The notes under the pieces: generated by a model
Seen by the model: only the letters and a program-made list of their open reading frames with translations
What the model was told of the DNA's origin: nothing
Databases searched by the model: none
From: Treponema sp.
GTDB taxonomy: Bacteria > Spirochaetota > Spirochaetia > Treponematales > Breznakiellaceae
Assembly (NCBI GenBank): GCA_031263265.1
Contig: JAISGE010000191.1
Span: 1 to 9,124, forward strand
DNA: 9,124 nt
Direction: 5' to 3'
Part shown: positions 1-6,895 of the stretch, in pieces
How the letters are laid out: each line of letters starts with the position of its first letter
Position numbering within the stretch: position 1 is the stretch's first letter
Program-made: the position numbers and the translations under genes

Positions 1-110
1 GGATCCGGTTCAGGGTCCGAATCCGAGTCCGTTGAACAGCCTATGAACACCAAGGCCATAATCATAAGCGCAGAGATAAACAAAATCCCATTTTTTCTTG
101 TAAACACCAT
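1..110 (-). CDS. Lipoprotein, N-terminal fragment (runs off the left edge)
   Basis: Reading from the ATG at 110-108 toward position 1 gives 36 open codons without a stop, so the gene is cut by the window edge. The product starts with a short basic stretch (residues 1-6, with R5 and K6), then a hydrophobic core (about residues 8-23) and a lipobox-like FIG-C with Cys at residue 25. It continues into a Ser/Asp/Pro/Glu-rich tether (STDSDSDPEPD). This is the usual form of an exported, lipid-anchored protein; spirochete lipoboxes are often relaxed like this one. An AAGGAG ribosome site at 122-117 lies 6 nt before the ATG, and a near-consensus promoter sits just upstream. The acidic/proline tether recalls the LRR lipoprotein at 5787-6869, so a surface protein of similar type is possible, but the functional domain is outside the window. 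Confidence 0.75.
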   Translation of the reverse strand, partial: MVFTRKNGILFISALMIMALVFIGCSTDSDSDPEPD

Positions 111-129
111 ACTATACTCCTTGTATGCT

Positions 130-158
130 ATTAAATCATTTTAAAAGCCAATTGTCAA
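130..158 (-). promoter_or_regulatory. Sigma-70-type promoter of the left-edge lipoprotein gene
   Basis: On the minus strand a perfect -35 TTGACA (158-153) is followed by a 17-nt spacer and -10 TTTAAT (135-130, 5 of 6 consensus). The predicted start of transcription is near 123, leaving a leader of only about 13 nt that consists essentially of the AAGGAG ribosome site (122-117). This suggests strong, simple expression without leader-based control. Confidence 0.7.
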
Positions 159-265
159 CAAAAATAATTCGGTTTTGTTTGGTCTGTATCGTTTTTATAT
201 GAGTACTAATCGACTCGCCAAGATTAAGGCCTGATCCGCACATAGATAAGCCTTGTGTAGCTGGC

Positions 266-295
266 CTTGTAACAAGCCATCCTTTCCTGCATAAT
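266..295 (+). promoter_or_regulatory. Probable promoter of the helicase gene with an overlapping dyad
   Basis: TTGTAA (267-272, 4 of 6) and CATAAT (290-295, 5 of 6) are separated by exactly 17 nt. This would start RNA near 302 and give a leader of about 30 nt before the ATG at 332. The -35 lies inside a perfect dyad, CTTGT-A-ACAAG (266-276), and another CCTTGT stands upstream at 251-256. A dyad over a -35 is a common place for a repressor site, but no regulator is recognised. The promoter is plausible, not proven. Confidence 0.4.
270..284. repeat. 15-bp direct repeat, copy 1 (copy 2 at 5521-5535)
   Basis: The 15 bases TAACAAGCCATCCTT occur here, between the -35 and -10 of the helicase promoter. 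They recur identically at 5521-5535, where they cover the ribosome site and first base of the cyclase gene on the other strand. A 15-base match between two intergenic stretches in 9 kb is mildly unexpected. The two copies sit at different places relative to their genes, so a shared control role is only a guess. Confidence 0.4.
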
Positions 296-331
296 ACGAC
301 CACTATACTTCTGCAATCCTATGGAGGGTTT

Positions 332-3300
332 ATGCGGGTTATCGCGGATTTACATATCCACTCTCATTTTTCCCGGGCCACCAGTCCCAAGCTCACCCCC
401 CCGTATCTGGATCGCTGGGCCAGAATCAAGGGAATACAGCTGCTCGGTACCGGGGATTGTACCCATCCACTATGGCTCAAGACCCTACGGGAACACCTGG
501 ATGATGCGGAAGAAGGGTTTTACACCTTGAAACCAGAAATCCGTCGCAATTTTGATACTGGTCCAGGTATAGCTGAGGGATTACCCTGTCCGCCGGATAC
601 GGGGTTTCCCCGGTTTGTGCTCACCGGGGAGATCAGTACCATTTATAAAAAGGAGGATAAGACCCGGAAGGTCCATCACCTGGTGATCCTCAGCAGCTTC
701 ACCGCAGCCGCGGCCTTTCAAACCGCGCTGGAACGCATAGGCAATATCAGATCCGATGGACGGCCTATCCTGGGTCTGGATTCCCGGGACCTGCTGGCCC
801 TGCTCCTTGAGGCCGATCCTCAGGGCCTGCTCATCCCTGCACATATCTGGACCCCCTGGTTCTCGGCATTAGGGGCCAAGTCGGGGTTCGATTCCATTGC
901 CGCGTGTTACGGAGACCTGACGCCCTGGATATGCGCGGTTGAAACCGGCCTCTCCTCCAATCCTCCGATGAACTGGGCGCTGAAATCCCTGGAATCCTTC
1001 TCGATCATCTCCAATTCCGACGCACACGCTCCGGAGAAACTGGGCAGGGAAGCTACGGTCTTTGCTATGGATATGCGGCTGTCCTCTCTTGCCGCGGCCC
1101 TGCATCTAGGCAGCGGGGATACCGGGGTTTTGGAAACCATAGAATTCTTTCCCCAGGAAGGCAAGTACCATTACGACGGCCATCGGAAATGCGCGGTCTA
1201 TCTCAGCCCTGAAGAGGCCGCAGATTCCTCAGGGGTCTGTCCGGTCTGCCATAAGCCCCTTACCCGTGGGGTGATGGGCAGGGTCATAGAACTGGCGGAT
1301 TTCCCGGTGGACGAATGGGGGGCCTGCCCCCAGGATTATGCAGGTACCAACCGGCGGCCCTACCGATCCCTGATTCCCCTGAAAGAACTGCTGGGGGAGC
1401 TGCTCGAAGTGGGAAGCGCTTCAAAGAAAGTGGAAACCGCGTACCGGAGCCTCATCGAACAGGGGGGCAGCGAACTGTTCCTGCTCATGGATATGAGCCT
1501 TAGTGCGCTAGAGGGCATCTCTGCCCCCGGCCTATCCGGGGAACGGCTTGCCCTGGCAATCCAGCGGATGCGTCAAGGAGCCGTTTCCATACATCCTGGT
1601 TATGACGGGGAATACGGGATCATACGGGCTCTTCCGCAAGGACCGGCATCTTCTTCCCATGACTTACCAGGGATAGATGAACCCGTAGCGATCGTACCGG
1701 ATCAAGGAGGGGCTTTTTCAAAGCTACGCCTTCCCCAAACCAAAAAACAGCCCGTTCCCCCTCAGCCTGAAGCAGCCAAACCTCTCAGGCTTCCCGGCTT
1801 TACCCCGCAGCCTGAACAGGAACAGGTGATCCGCTATGAAGGAACATACGCGCTCATCATCGCAGGACCTGGCTCAGGAAAAACCGCAACCCTGGCTGCC
1901 CGTATTGCCCGGCTGGTACAGCAGGGGATTGCACCTGAGACCATTGTGGCGCTGAGTTTTACGGTCAAGGCTGCCTGGGAACTGCGGGAACGGATCACCT
2001 TGGCAATCGGGGATGATTGCCCGGGTATCACGAGCGGTACGTTTCATTCCCTATGTGCGTCTCTACTCAGGGAACAGGGGGAAACCCAGGGAAGCCCGCG
2101 GTTCACTATCCTTACCGAGGCAGCCCGGGATGCCCTCTTACAGGACCTTTGTGCAGAGCTGCCAGGACATATCCGGCCCCAGCGCTTGGGGCAATACATC
2201 GAGACCCGGAAACGATTCTTGCTCTTACCCGGTGAGGAAAGGCCAAAAGTACCGGAATTTCTTTGGGGGGATGAAACCTTCTGCGTTCCCCCGGCTCACC
2301 CAGAGCTTGAGTACGGTTATCGTTGCTACCAGCAGCGCCTGAAGGCCGGGGTTTGTCTGGATTTTGACGAACTTTTGATCGAAACCCTGGGGCTTTTGAC
2401 TGAAGAGCCTAGCCGGTATCAAGGCCGGTTTCAGCATATTTTTGTGGACGAATACCAGGATATAAACGTTGCCCAGTACGTGCTTATCCGGCTCTTAGCC
2501 ACGGCAGGGCCTGGTCCTGCCGCCGCTCTATGGGTCATCGGGGATCCTAATCAGGCCATTTACGGTTTCCGGGGTTCAGATACCCGCTTCATCGACCGGT
2601 TCTGTTACGATTATCCCCAGGCGGTGCGGTTTCAGCTTTCCCGTAGTTTTCGTTGTGCTGCCCCAATCAGCGATGCCGCGGGAACCCTGATGCATACCCC
2701 GCTCAAAGGTACGGTAAGAACAGCCCAGGTTTTCCGGGCCGTATACCCCACCGAGAAATCCGAAGCCGAAGGTATTGCCCGGCGGATTGGCCGGCTCATC
2801 GGAGGAACGACTTTTTTCGCCTTGGACAGCGACGCAGCCGGGGACGGGGAACCAGAACTCCTGAGTCTAGGGGACTGCGCTATATTAGTGCGGACCCTTG
2901 CCCTGGCAGGTCCGATCATCAAGGCCCTGGGGGATCATGGCATTCCTTTTATACGCAATGGAGAAAAGCCGTGGTGGGAGCAGGAACCGGTCTGTTCCCT
3001 CCTGGATATGCTGCGGGATTCCGCCGCCACAGAAGGCCCTGCTCCTGCTGCAGCGGTCAAGAAGGCATGGGAAGTCTTTCCCAAGAAGGGAAAGACGAAA
3101 CAAGCAGCTACCCAAGAGGATCTGGTCCAGCGGCTCATCAGCATAGCTGCCTGGTATGATACTTTGCCTGAGTTTCTGGATACCCTGGCAGTACGGGAGG
3201 CTTCCGGTGATACAAACGGTATAGAACCAGGCCGGGAAGGCGTACAGATTATGAGCATCCATGCATCTAAAGGGCTTGAATTCGATCATGTTTTTGTGCC

Positions 3301-3571
3301 TGCTTTGGAAGACCGCTTGTTACCTTTTACCTTATATGAAAAAGATGAAAAACATGCAATAGAAGTATACGAAGAAGAGAAACGGCTGCTCTATGTAGCC
3401 ATGACCCGTGCCCGGGTAGGCTTGTACCTATCCTGTGCCCAGAAGCGGACCTTTCAGGGGAGGAACCTTGAAAACCCCAGAAGTCCTTTTCTCGATGTGC
3501 TGGAAACCCTGATTCCGCTTGCTGAGGAACTCCCGCGGCGGCCGGTAGACCTTCAATTACGGCTCTTTTAA
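332..3571 (+). CDS. EndoQ-like PHP nuclease fused to a UvrD/PcrA-type SF1 helicase
   Basis: This is a 1079-residue cytoplasmic DNA-repair protein in two parts. Residues 1-434 match the EndoQ/COG1379 family of PHP phosphoesterases, whose studied members nick DNA 5' of deaminated bases and abasic sites. Visible metal-ligand candidates are DLHIHS (H8, H10), GTGDCTHP (D42, H45), GE at 99-100, H115/H116, H171 and NSDAH (D230, H232). A Cys cluster follows (C287, C303-PV-C306, with nearby His), then LTRGV and a PGYDGEYG motif at 422-429. A Pro/Gln-rich linker (about 435-487) leads to the helicase: Walker A AGPGSGKT (511-518), Ia LSFTVKAA (541-548), GTFHSLC (569-575), II VDEYQD (705-710), III GDPNQAIYGFRGSD (737-750), IV SRSFR (770-774), V MSIHASKGLEFD (974-985), and VI EEKRLLYVAMTRAR (1015-1028). 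All motifs look intact. The region between IV and V is shorter than in UvrD/PcrA, and the chain ends about 50 residues after VI. The start is supported by GGAGGG at 323-328. The gene is monocistronic and converges on the cyclase gene with a 6-nt gap. Family calls are strong; coupled nick-and-unwind action is inferred. Confidence 0.92.
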   Translation: MRVIADLHIHSHFSRATSPKLTPPYLDRWARIKGIQLLGTGDCTHPLWLKTLREHLDDAEEGFYTLKPEIRRNFDTGPGIAEGLPCPPDTGFPRFVLTGEISTIYKKEDKTRKVHHLVILSSFTAAAAFQTALERIGNIRSDGRPILGLDSRDLLALLLEADPQGLLIPAHIWTPWFSALGAKSGFDSIAACYGDLTPWICAVETGLSSNPPMNWALKSLESFSIISNSDAHAPEKLGREATVFAMDMRLSSLAAALHLGSGDTGVLETIEFFPQEGKYHYDGHRKCAVYLSPEEAADSSGVCPVCHKPLTRGVMGRVIELADFPVDEWGACPQDYAGTNRRPYRSLIPLKELLGELLEVGSASKKVETAYRSLIEQGGSELFLLMDMSLSALEGISAPGLSGERLALAIQRMRQGAVSIHPGYDGEYGIIRALPQGPASSSHDLPGIDEPVAIVPDQGGAFSKLRLPQTKKQPVPPQPEAAKPLRLPGFTPQPEQEQVIRYEGTYALIIAGPGSGKTATLAARIARLVQQGIAPETIVALSFTVKAAWELRERITLAIGDDCPGITSGTFHSLCASLLREQGETQGSPRFTILTEAARDALLQDLCAELPGHIRPQRLGQYIETRKRFLLLPGEERPKVPEFLWGDETFCVPPAHPELEYGYRCYQQRLKAGVCLDFDELLIETLGLLTEEPSRYQGRFQHIFVDEYQDINVAQYVLIRLLATAGPGPAAALWVIGDPNQAIYGFRGSDTRFIDRFCYDYPQAVRFQLSRSFRCAAPISDAAGTLMHTPLKGTVRTAQVFRAVYPTEKSEAEGIARRIGRLIGGTTFFALDSDAAGDGEPELLSLGDCAILVRTLALAGPIIKALGDHGIPFIRNGEKPWWEQEPVCSLLDMLRDSAATEGPAPAAAVKKAWEVFPKKGKTKQAATQEDLVQRLISIAAWYDTLPEFLDTLAVREASGDTNGIEPGREGVQIMSIHASKGLEFDHVFVPALEDRLLPFTLYEKDEKHAIEVYEEEKRLLYVAMTRARVGLYLSCAQKRTFQGRNLENPRSPFLDVLETLIPLAEELPRRPVDLQLRLF

Positions 3572-3577
3572 GGATAA

Positions 3578-5521
3578 TCAATCCAAATTATCGAATAGGG
3601 GGACCCCGTCAACTTGGTTGTTCTGTTGGGGGACTATGGAGCTTGGGGGATACGCGACGCGGTTTCTGCCTTGGAGTTTTGCCTCATACAGGTATTGGTC
3701 TGCGCAGGATACCAGGTTTTCCACCGTGTCCTGTATTGTCGGGATCGTACAGGCAATGCCGATACTAATGGTTATGGAACTCAGGCCGTTCCCGTTGATA
3801 AGGGGAACCTCGGTTTTCTCTACCTCAAGACGGATACGCTCAGCTATGTACAGTGCTCCGGTAAGTTCGGTGTTGGGCAATAACAGGGCAAATTCTTCGC
3901 CGCCCATCCGCACCGCCAGGTCGGCAGGACGTTTCGCAGATGCCGCAAAAATAGACGCTACGGCCTTGAGCAGCTGATCCCCCTGGGGATGTCCATAGGT
4001 ATCATTGTAATCCTTGAACTTATCCAAATCCATCATCAGAAAGGAGATGGGCTGTCGATCCCGGATTGCCCGTTTCCATTCGTCTTGTAAACAGGTATCG
4101 AAATTCCGCCTGTTTGCAAGCCCGGTCAAGGGATCTATAAGTCCGTCCAACGTACTTGCCGTGATGTCGGTAATAAAGATAAATTTCCCCGCAATAGCCC
4201 CGTTTATGTCATCAGTCATAATCTTGAAGAACCTGCGTTTTTCGTGGATCAGTACTTTCGTGGTAGTTTCGAAATGTCCGCTCTGTTGTATTGCATTGCG
4301 GATCATGGCCCGCATATCCTCATTGTCAAACAGATCAAGGATGGGGCGCCTTTCACAATCCTGGGGACCTTTGCGTCTGGTCAGATCACACAGGGCCTTG
4401 CCCACATAGATAACTCGGTCATGTTTGTCAATGACGGCCAAAGGATTAGGAATAGTCGAGAGGATGGTGTTCATGATGCCCGTAAGGATGAGTAAGGGAT
4501 TAAGCAGCATAAAAATATAGACATTGAATATGACGAATATCACCAAAATTAATCCAATTATTCCTATAAATATGCTACTAATGAGGTGAGAGAAAAACAG
4601 GGACAGATCAAGGGATCTGACCAGCAGCATATACCAGTCAAGGGATGCGATAGGTATGATCGCATATTGGGTGTTATTTTCAATGAAACAAAAGAATGGA
4701 TCCGTTTCGAGGCGTGGGATTTCGGACAGTATCTTTGTACCGCTTTTTTTGAAACGATCGGACAGCAGGGTTCTTTCAAGCATACGTGCACCATCTGAAG
4801 CGGCAGATACGGACACAATTTTTCCAGCAACCAGGGAGGGATCCGGCGCCCCGGTTATTTCGCCTTTACGGTTGAACAGGTACAGTTCGGTGTTTGCTAT
4901 AGAAGCATAATCAGCGGTATACAGGAAGGAGAGAAAGGCATCAAGACCAATCCGATTACTTACCGCACCGATTCCCTGTCCACCCTCGGTTCCAAGATCC
5001 CGTACCGGCGCATTGATATATAAATACGAGGTATGCCCTAAAAGATAATCATAATTTATATTCAGACTGAACGGTTCTTTTTGATCCCGAACCACAGGAT
5101 ACCACTGATGATAGCTATTTTCAGGATCATAGGTAGCAAGACAGGTATCCCCCTCATAATACCGTCTCTCCACTTCATTCGCCCAAGAAACAACACCGCT
5201 TGAGAAAGCCTTTCCGTATGACAGGATTTCCTCCATACCTAAGGCTCTCAGGGTGGGATCATCGGGGTTGCGGAAAAAGCGGCGGATAAGTGGAGAATCT
5301 GCAAGCTTCACGGTCAGTTCGATTTCCCGGGACAGGCGGTTTTCCAGGCATCTTTGCTTGTTCTCGGCAAACTGCATCAATTCTTTTATGGATTGGGTAC
5401 TATTAACCTGCCGTATTACTCGAAAAAACGTAATACCTCCACTTATGATGATGAAAAGAAAGAAACACATCGAAAAAATGAGAACTTTGCGTTTAATCAA
5501 TGAATTAAAATGCCGAATCAT
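3578..5521 (-). CDS. Membrane-bound Cache-PAS-GGDEF diguanylate cyclase
   Basis: This 647-residue inner-membrane sensor enzyme is predicted to condense two GTP into c-di-GMP. A transmembrane helix lies at about 12-34. A periplasmic region of about 270 residues follows, with the size and ending (IIPIASLDWYMLLVRS, 288-303) of a double-Cache ligand-binding domain. The second membrane helix is at about 311-338, and a PAS-like domain lies at about 345-455. The GGDEF domain (about 460-622) begins with DPLTGLANRR and carries D498, N506 and D515 in the MDLDKFKDYNDTYGHPQGD block, plus the active-site signature GGEEF (540-544). RPAD (531-534), five residues upstream, is an intact inhibitory I-site (RxxD), so product feedback is expected. 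No EAL or HD-GYP domain is present. The ATG at 5521-5519 is preceded by AAGGA (5535-5531) at 9 nt. A near-consensus promoter at 5694-5665 implies a 137-nt leader. No terminator is seen before the convergent helicase gene. The ligand is unknown. Confidence 0.93.
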   Translation of the reverse strand: MIRHFNSLIKRKVLIFSMCFFLFIIISGGITFFRVIRQVNSTQSIKELMQFAENKQRCLENRLSREIELTVKLADSPLIRRFFRNPDDPTLRALGMEEILSYGKAFSSGVVSWANEVERRYYEGDTCLATYDPENSYHQWYPVVRDQKEPFSLNINYDYLLGHTSYLYINAPVRDLGTEGGQGIGAVSNRIGLDAFLSFLYTADYASIANTELYLFNRKGEITGAPDPSLVAGKIVSVSAASDGARMLERTLLSDRFKKSGTKILSEIPRLETDPFFCFIENNTQYAIIPIASLDWYMLLVRSLDLSLFFSHLISSIFIGIIGLILVIFVIFNVYIFMLLNPLLILTGIMNTILSTIPNPLAVIDKHDRVIYVGKALCDLTRRKGPQDCERRPILDLFDNEDMRAMIRNAIQQSGHFETTTKVLIHEKRRFFKIMTDDINGAIAGKFIFITDITASTLDGLIDPLTGLANRRNFDTCLQDEWKRAIRDRQPISFLMMDLDKFKDYNDTYGHPQGDQLLKAVASIFAASAKRPADLAVRMGGEEFALLLPNTELTGALYIAERIRLEVEKTEVPLINGNGLSSITISIGIACTIPTIQDTVENLVSCADQYLYEAKLQGRNRVAYPPSSIVPQQNNQVDGVPLFDNLD

Positions 5522-5535
5522 AACAAGCCATCCTT
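5521..5535. repeat. 15-bp direct repeat, copy 2, over the cyclase ribosome site
   Basis: This is identical to 270-284. On the minus strand it reads AAGGATGGCTTGTTA and so contains the AAGGA ribosome site of the cyclase gene and its first base. Any factor binding this DNA or RNA would meet the start of translation here. Confidence 0.4.
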
Positions 5536-5565
5536 ACGTTACCAGGTACCTTCTTTAAATTCATA

Positions 5566-5605
5566 CTTTTTAAATGTTTGCCGTACAGAATCCTGCATTA
5601 AAAAG
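5566..5605 (-). other. Imperfect stem-loop in the cyclase leader
   Basis: On the minus strand CTTTTTAATG (5605-5596) can pair with CATTTAAAAAG (5576-5566) with a single bulged A. The 19-nt loop (5595-5577) contains GGCAAAC. The element lies within the roughly 137-nt leader, about 45 nt before the start codon. The pairing is A/T rich and modest in strength. It could be a regulatory fold or simply base-composition noise. Confidence 0.3.
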
Positions 5606-5664
5606 ATCAGTATGTATGTTGAGCTGATTTCAAAACTCGGTTAATTTTGAGAGAGCTTGTGTTT

Positions 5665-5694
5665 ATTATCATTTATTTGTTATAAAAATGTCAA
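5665..5694 (-). promoter_or_regulatory. Sigma-70-type promoter of the cyclase gene
   Basis: On the minus strand a perfect -35 TTGACA (5694-5689) is followed by an 18-nt A/T-rich spacer and -10 GATAAT (5670-5665, 5 of 6 consensus). Transcription would begin near 5658, leaving about 137 nt untranslated before the ATG at 5521. No better promoter was found closer to the gene. Confidence 0.65.
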
Positions 5695-5752
5695 TATCTG
5701 GGTTACTTGTCAGGATAAATGCATGGAAATGCTTATTTCATTGCAAGAGCGT

Positions 5753-5780
5753 AAAAACCAGGGCAGCAGCGCCGCCCCGG
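5753..5780 (-). terminator. Intrinsic terminator of the LRR lipoprotein gene
   Basis: Six bases after the LRR stop codon, the minus strand forms a 10-bp GC-rich stem (CCGGGGCGGC, 5780-5771, with GCTGCCCTGG, 5767-5758; two G-U pairs) with a 3-nt loop. It is followed directly by five T (5757-5753). This is a textbook Rho-independent terminator. It separates this gene from the cyclase promoter downstream on the same strand. Confidence 0.85.
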
Positions 5781-5786
5781 GGATTC

Positions 5787-6869
5787 CTAGGGCAAGGGTT
5801 TTATTTTTTGTTTTAGATCATCGGTCCAATTGGTCTTGTCCGTATCTTGATAGGCGGTAACGGCATCAGCAGGAACATATAGAGCCAAAAGAGGTTTGGT
5901 ACCCTTAAATATATTGATTCCTTCTAACGCAGGCGGTACCGCTCCCATGGTAATGGATATGAGGCTTGAACAACCATAAAATGAATCCCGACCTATAGAC
6001 TGAATCTTAGGCATGGATACCGCCTCCAAAGCAACACATTTATAGAATACCCCATCTGAAGACTTGGTGTCATTTTCCAGAATTTGTACCTGGGGCATAT
6101 ACACCGAGGTGAGTTTAGCTAAATTACTAAAAGCGCTATGGATTATCGTGGTTACTTGGGGCATATTCACCGAGGTGAGGTCAGTACAGCCTGAGAATGC
6201 ATTGACCCCAATGGTAATGACCGTATCAGGCAGGGTAAGGGATACTAGGTATGCCTTACCAGGCGCAGTGGATGAGGTAATGTTAGGGAGGTTCTCTCCG
6301 GTACAGCCGCTGAGGTCAAGGGACACATACCGGGTTAGGGCATCATAGAGGGTTCTGAGGGTATCTCCTGACTTTGTGGTTTGTGTAAGATCAATCCCAT
6401 TCACCTTAATCCGATATGGAGTATCCGCAGTATTTTCAGGTAAGCTTCCTAAGTAGGTACTGAGGGCTGCAGCGCCGGTAAGTTCAATCATGACCGGTTC
6501 TCCTGGCTGAACCGGGGTATCCGGCTGAGTAGGTGCTTCCGGCACCGTAGGAACATCCGGCTGATCCGGTTCCTCTCCGTTAACCGGGGTATCTGGCTGA
6601 TTAGGGACCTCTGGTATAACAGGGACATCCGGCTGTTCAGGTTCTTCTCCGTTAACCGGATCCCCTGTTTGGGTCGGCTTCTCTTGTTGAGCAGGATCCA
6701 CGAGCTGACTAGAACTATCTGTGCTAATCGGATCGTTTGCCTGATCACATCCTGCAAAAAACAGAATCCCTGCGCATACCATAAGACCGCACAAGATGCT
6801 CATGGAATTCGTTACACCAGAATCTACCCGCGAATCTTGATATTTCTGGAACCTCCATACGTGCAACAT
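5787..6869 (-). CDS. BspA-like leucine-rich-repeat surface lipoprotein
   Basis: This 360-residue exported protein has a hydrophobic signal (about 24-40) ending in FFAG-C41, a lipobox, so it is predicted to be lipid-anchored. Residues 42-126 form a Pro/Glu/Asp/Gln tether containing two 24-residue tandem repeats (71-94, 95-118). Residues 127-184 hold the IELTGAAALSTYLGSLP-type lead-in seen before such repeats. Residues 185-345 contain BspA/LRR_5-type repeats: units begin at L208, L231, L253, L281 and L303 with the pattern LTSVxMPxVxxIxxxAFxxC. The third unit carries a short insertion. Such proteins usually mediate surface adhesion or protein binding; the partner is unknown. The start is set at ATG 6869 because GGAGG (6879-6875) lies 5 nt upstream; this leaves a long 22-residue region before the hydrophobic core. 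The frame stays open to TTG 6944, which has AAGGA 9 nt upstream, but that extension crosses the inverted repeat and is less likely. Its terminator lies 6 nt after the stop. Confidence 0.85.
   Translation of the reverse strand: MLHVWRFQKYQDSRVDSGVTNSMSILCGLMVCAGILFFAGCDQANDPISTDSSSQLVDPAQQEKPTQTGDPVNGEEPEQPDVPVIPEVPNQPDTPVNGEEPDQPDVPTVPEAPTQPDTPVQPGEPVMIELTGAAALSTYLGSLPENTADTPYRIKVNGIDLTQTTKSGDTLRTLYDALTRYVSLDLSGCTGENLPNITSSTAPGKAYLVSLTLPDTVITIGVNAFSGCTDLTSVNMPQVTTIIHSAFSNLAKLTSVYMPQVQILENDTKSSDGVFYKCVALEAVSMPKIQSIGRDSFYGCSSLISITMGAVPPALEGINIFKGTKPLLALYVPADAVTAYQDTDKTNWTDDLKQKIKPLP
6516..6659 (-). repeat. Two tandem 72-bp units in the LRR lipoprotein tether
   Basis: Two adjacent, imperfect 72-bp copies (6659-6588 and 6587-6516) encode PVNGEEPEQPDVPVIPEVPN plus QPDT and a near-identical second unit differing at four residues (E/D, V/T, I/V-type changes and N/T). 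A partial third unit (PVQPGEPV) follows. Being a multiple of three, gain or loss of a copy would change tether length without breaking the frame. Confidence 0.8.
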
Positions 6870-6874
6870 ACATA

Positions 6875-6879
6875 CCTCC
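6875..6879 (-). promoter_or_regulatory. Ribosome site that fixes the LRR lipoprotein start
   Basis: On the minus strand GGAGG (6879-6875) stands 5 nt before the ATG at 6869-6867. It is the best Shine-Dalgarno match in front of any in-frame start of this gene and is the reason for choosing 6869 over the upstream TTG at 6944 or the later ATG at 6728. Confidence 0.6.
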
Positions 6880-6895
6880 AAAGGCTCAAACCGTA

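Noticed and set aside
266..276. A LexA/SOS box upstream of the helicase fusion
   Set aside because: CTTGTAACAAG does not match the LexA boxes I know (including TTTG-N5-CAAA of Leptospira), and no LexA gene is in view. It is kept only as an unnamed dyad.
321..530. A short open frame starting at 321 that overlaps the helicase start
   Set aside because: Its ATG overlaps the helicase ribosome site, it has no ribosome site of its own, and its product has no recognisable features.
2653..3159. A 168-codon open frame on the plus strand inside the helicase region
   Set aside because: It lies in another frame of the helicase domain between motifs IV and V; the helicase frame is continuous and motif-rich there, while this one is Arg/Pro/Gly-rich noise.
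3573..3592. GATAAT/ATTATC dyad as a terminator between the convergent genes
   Set aside because: It is a six-base A/T-rich stem with an 8-nt loop, no GC core and no T-run, far too weak for an intrinsic terminator.
5566..5605. A c-di-GMP (GEMM) riboswitch in the cyclase leader, suggested by GGCAAAC
   Set aside because: The conserved GACGCAAAG core and paired GNRA/receptor arrangement are not visible, and the stem is A/T rich. Only the seven-base match is present, so a riboswitch call is not justified without a covariance search.
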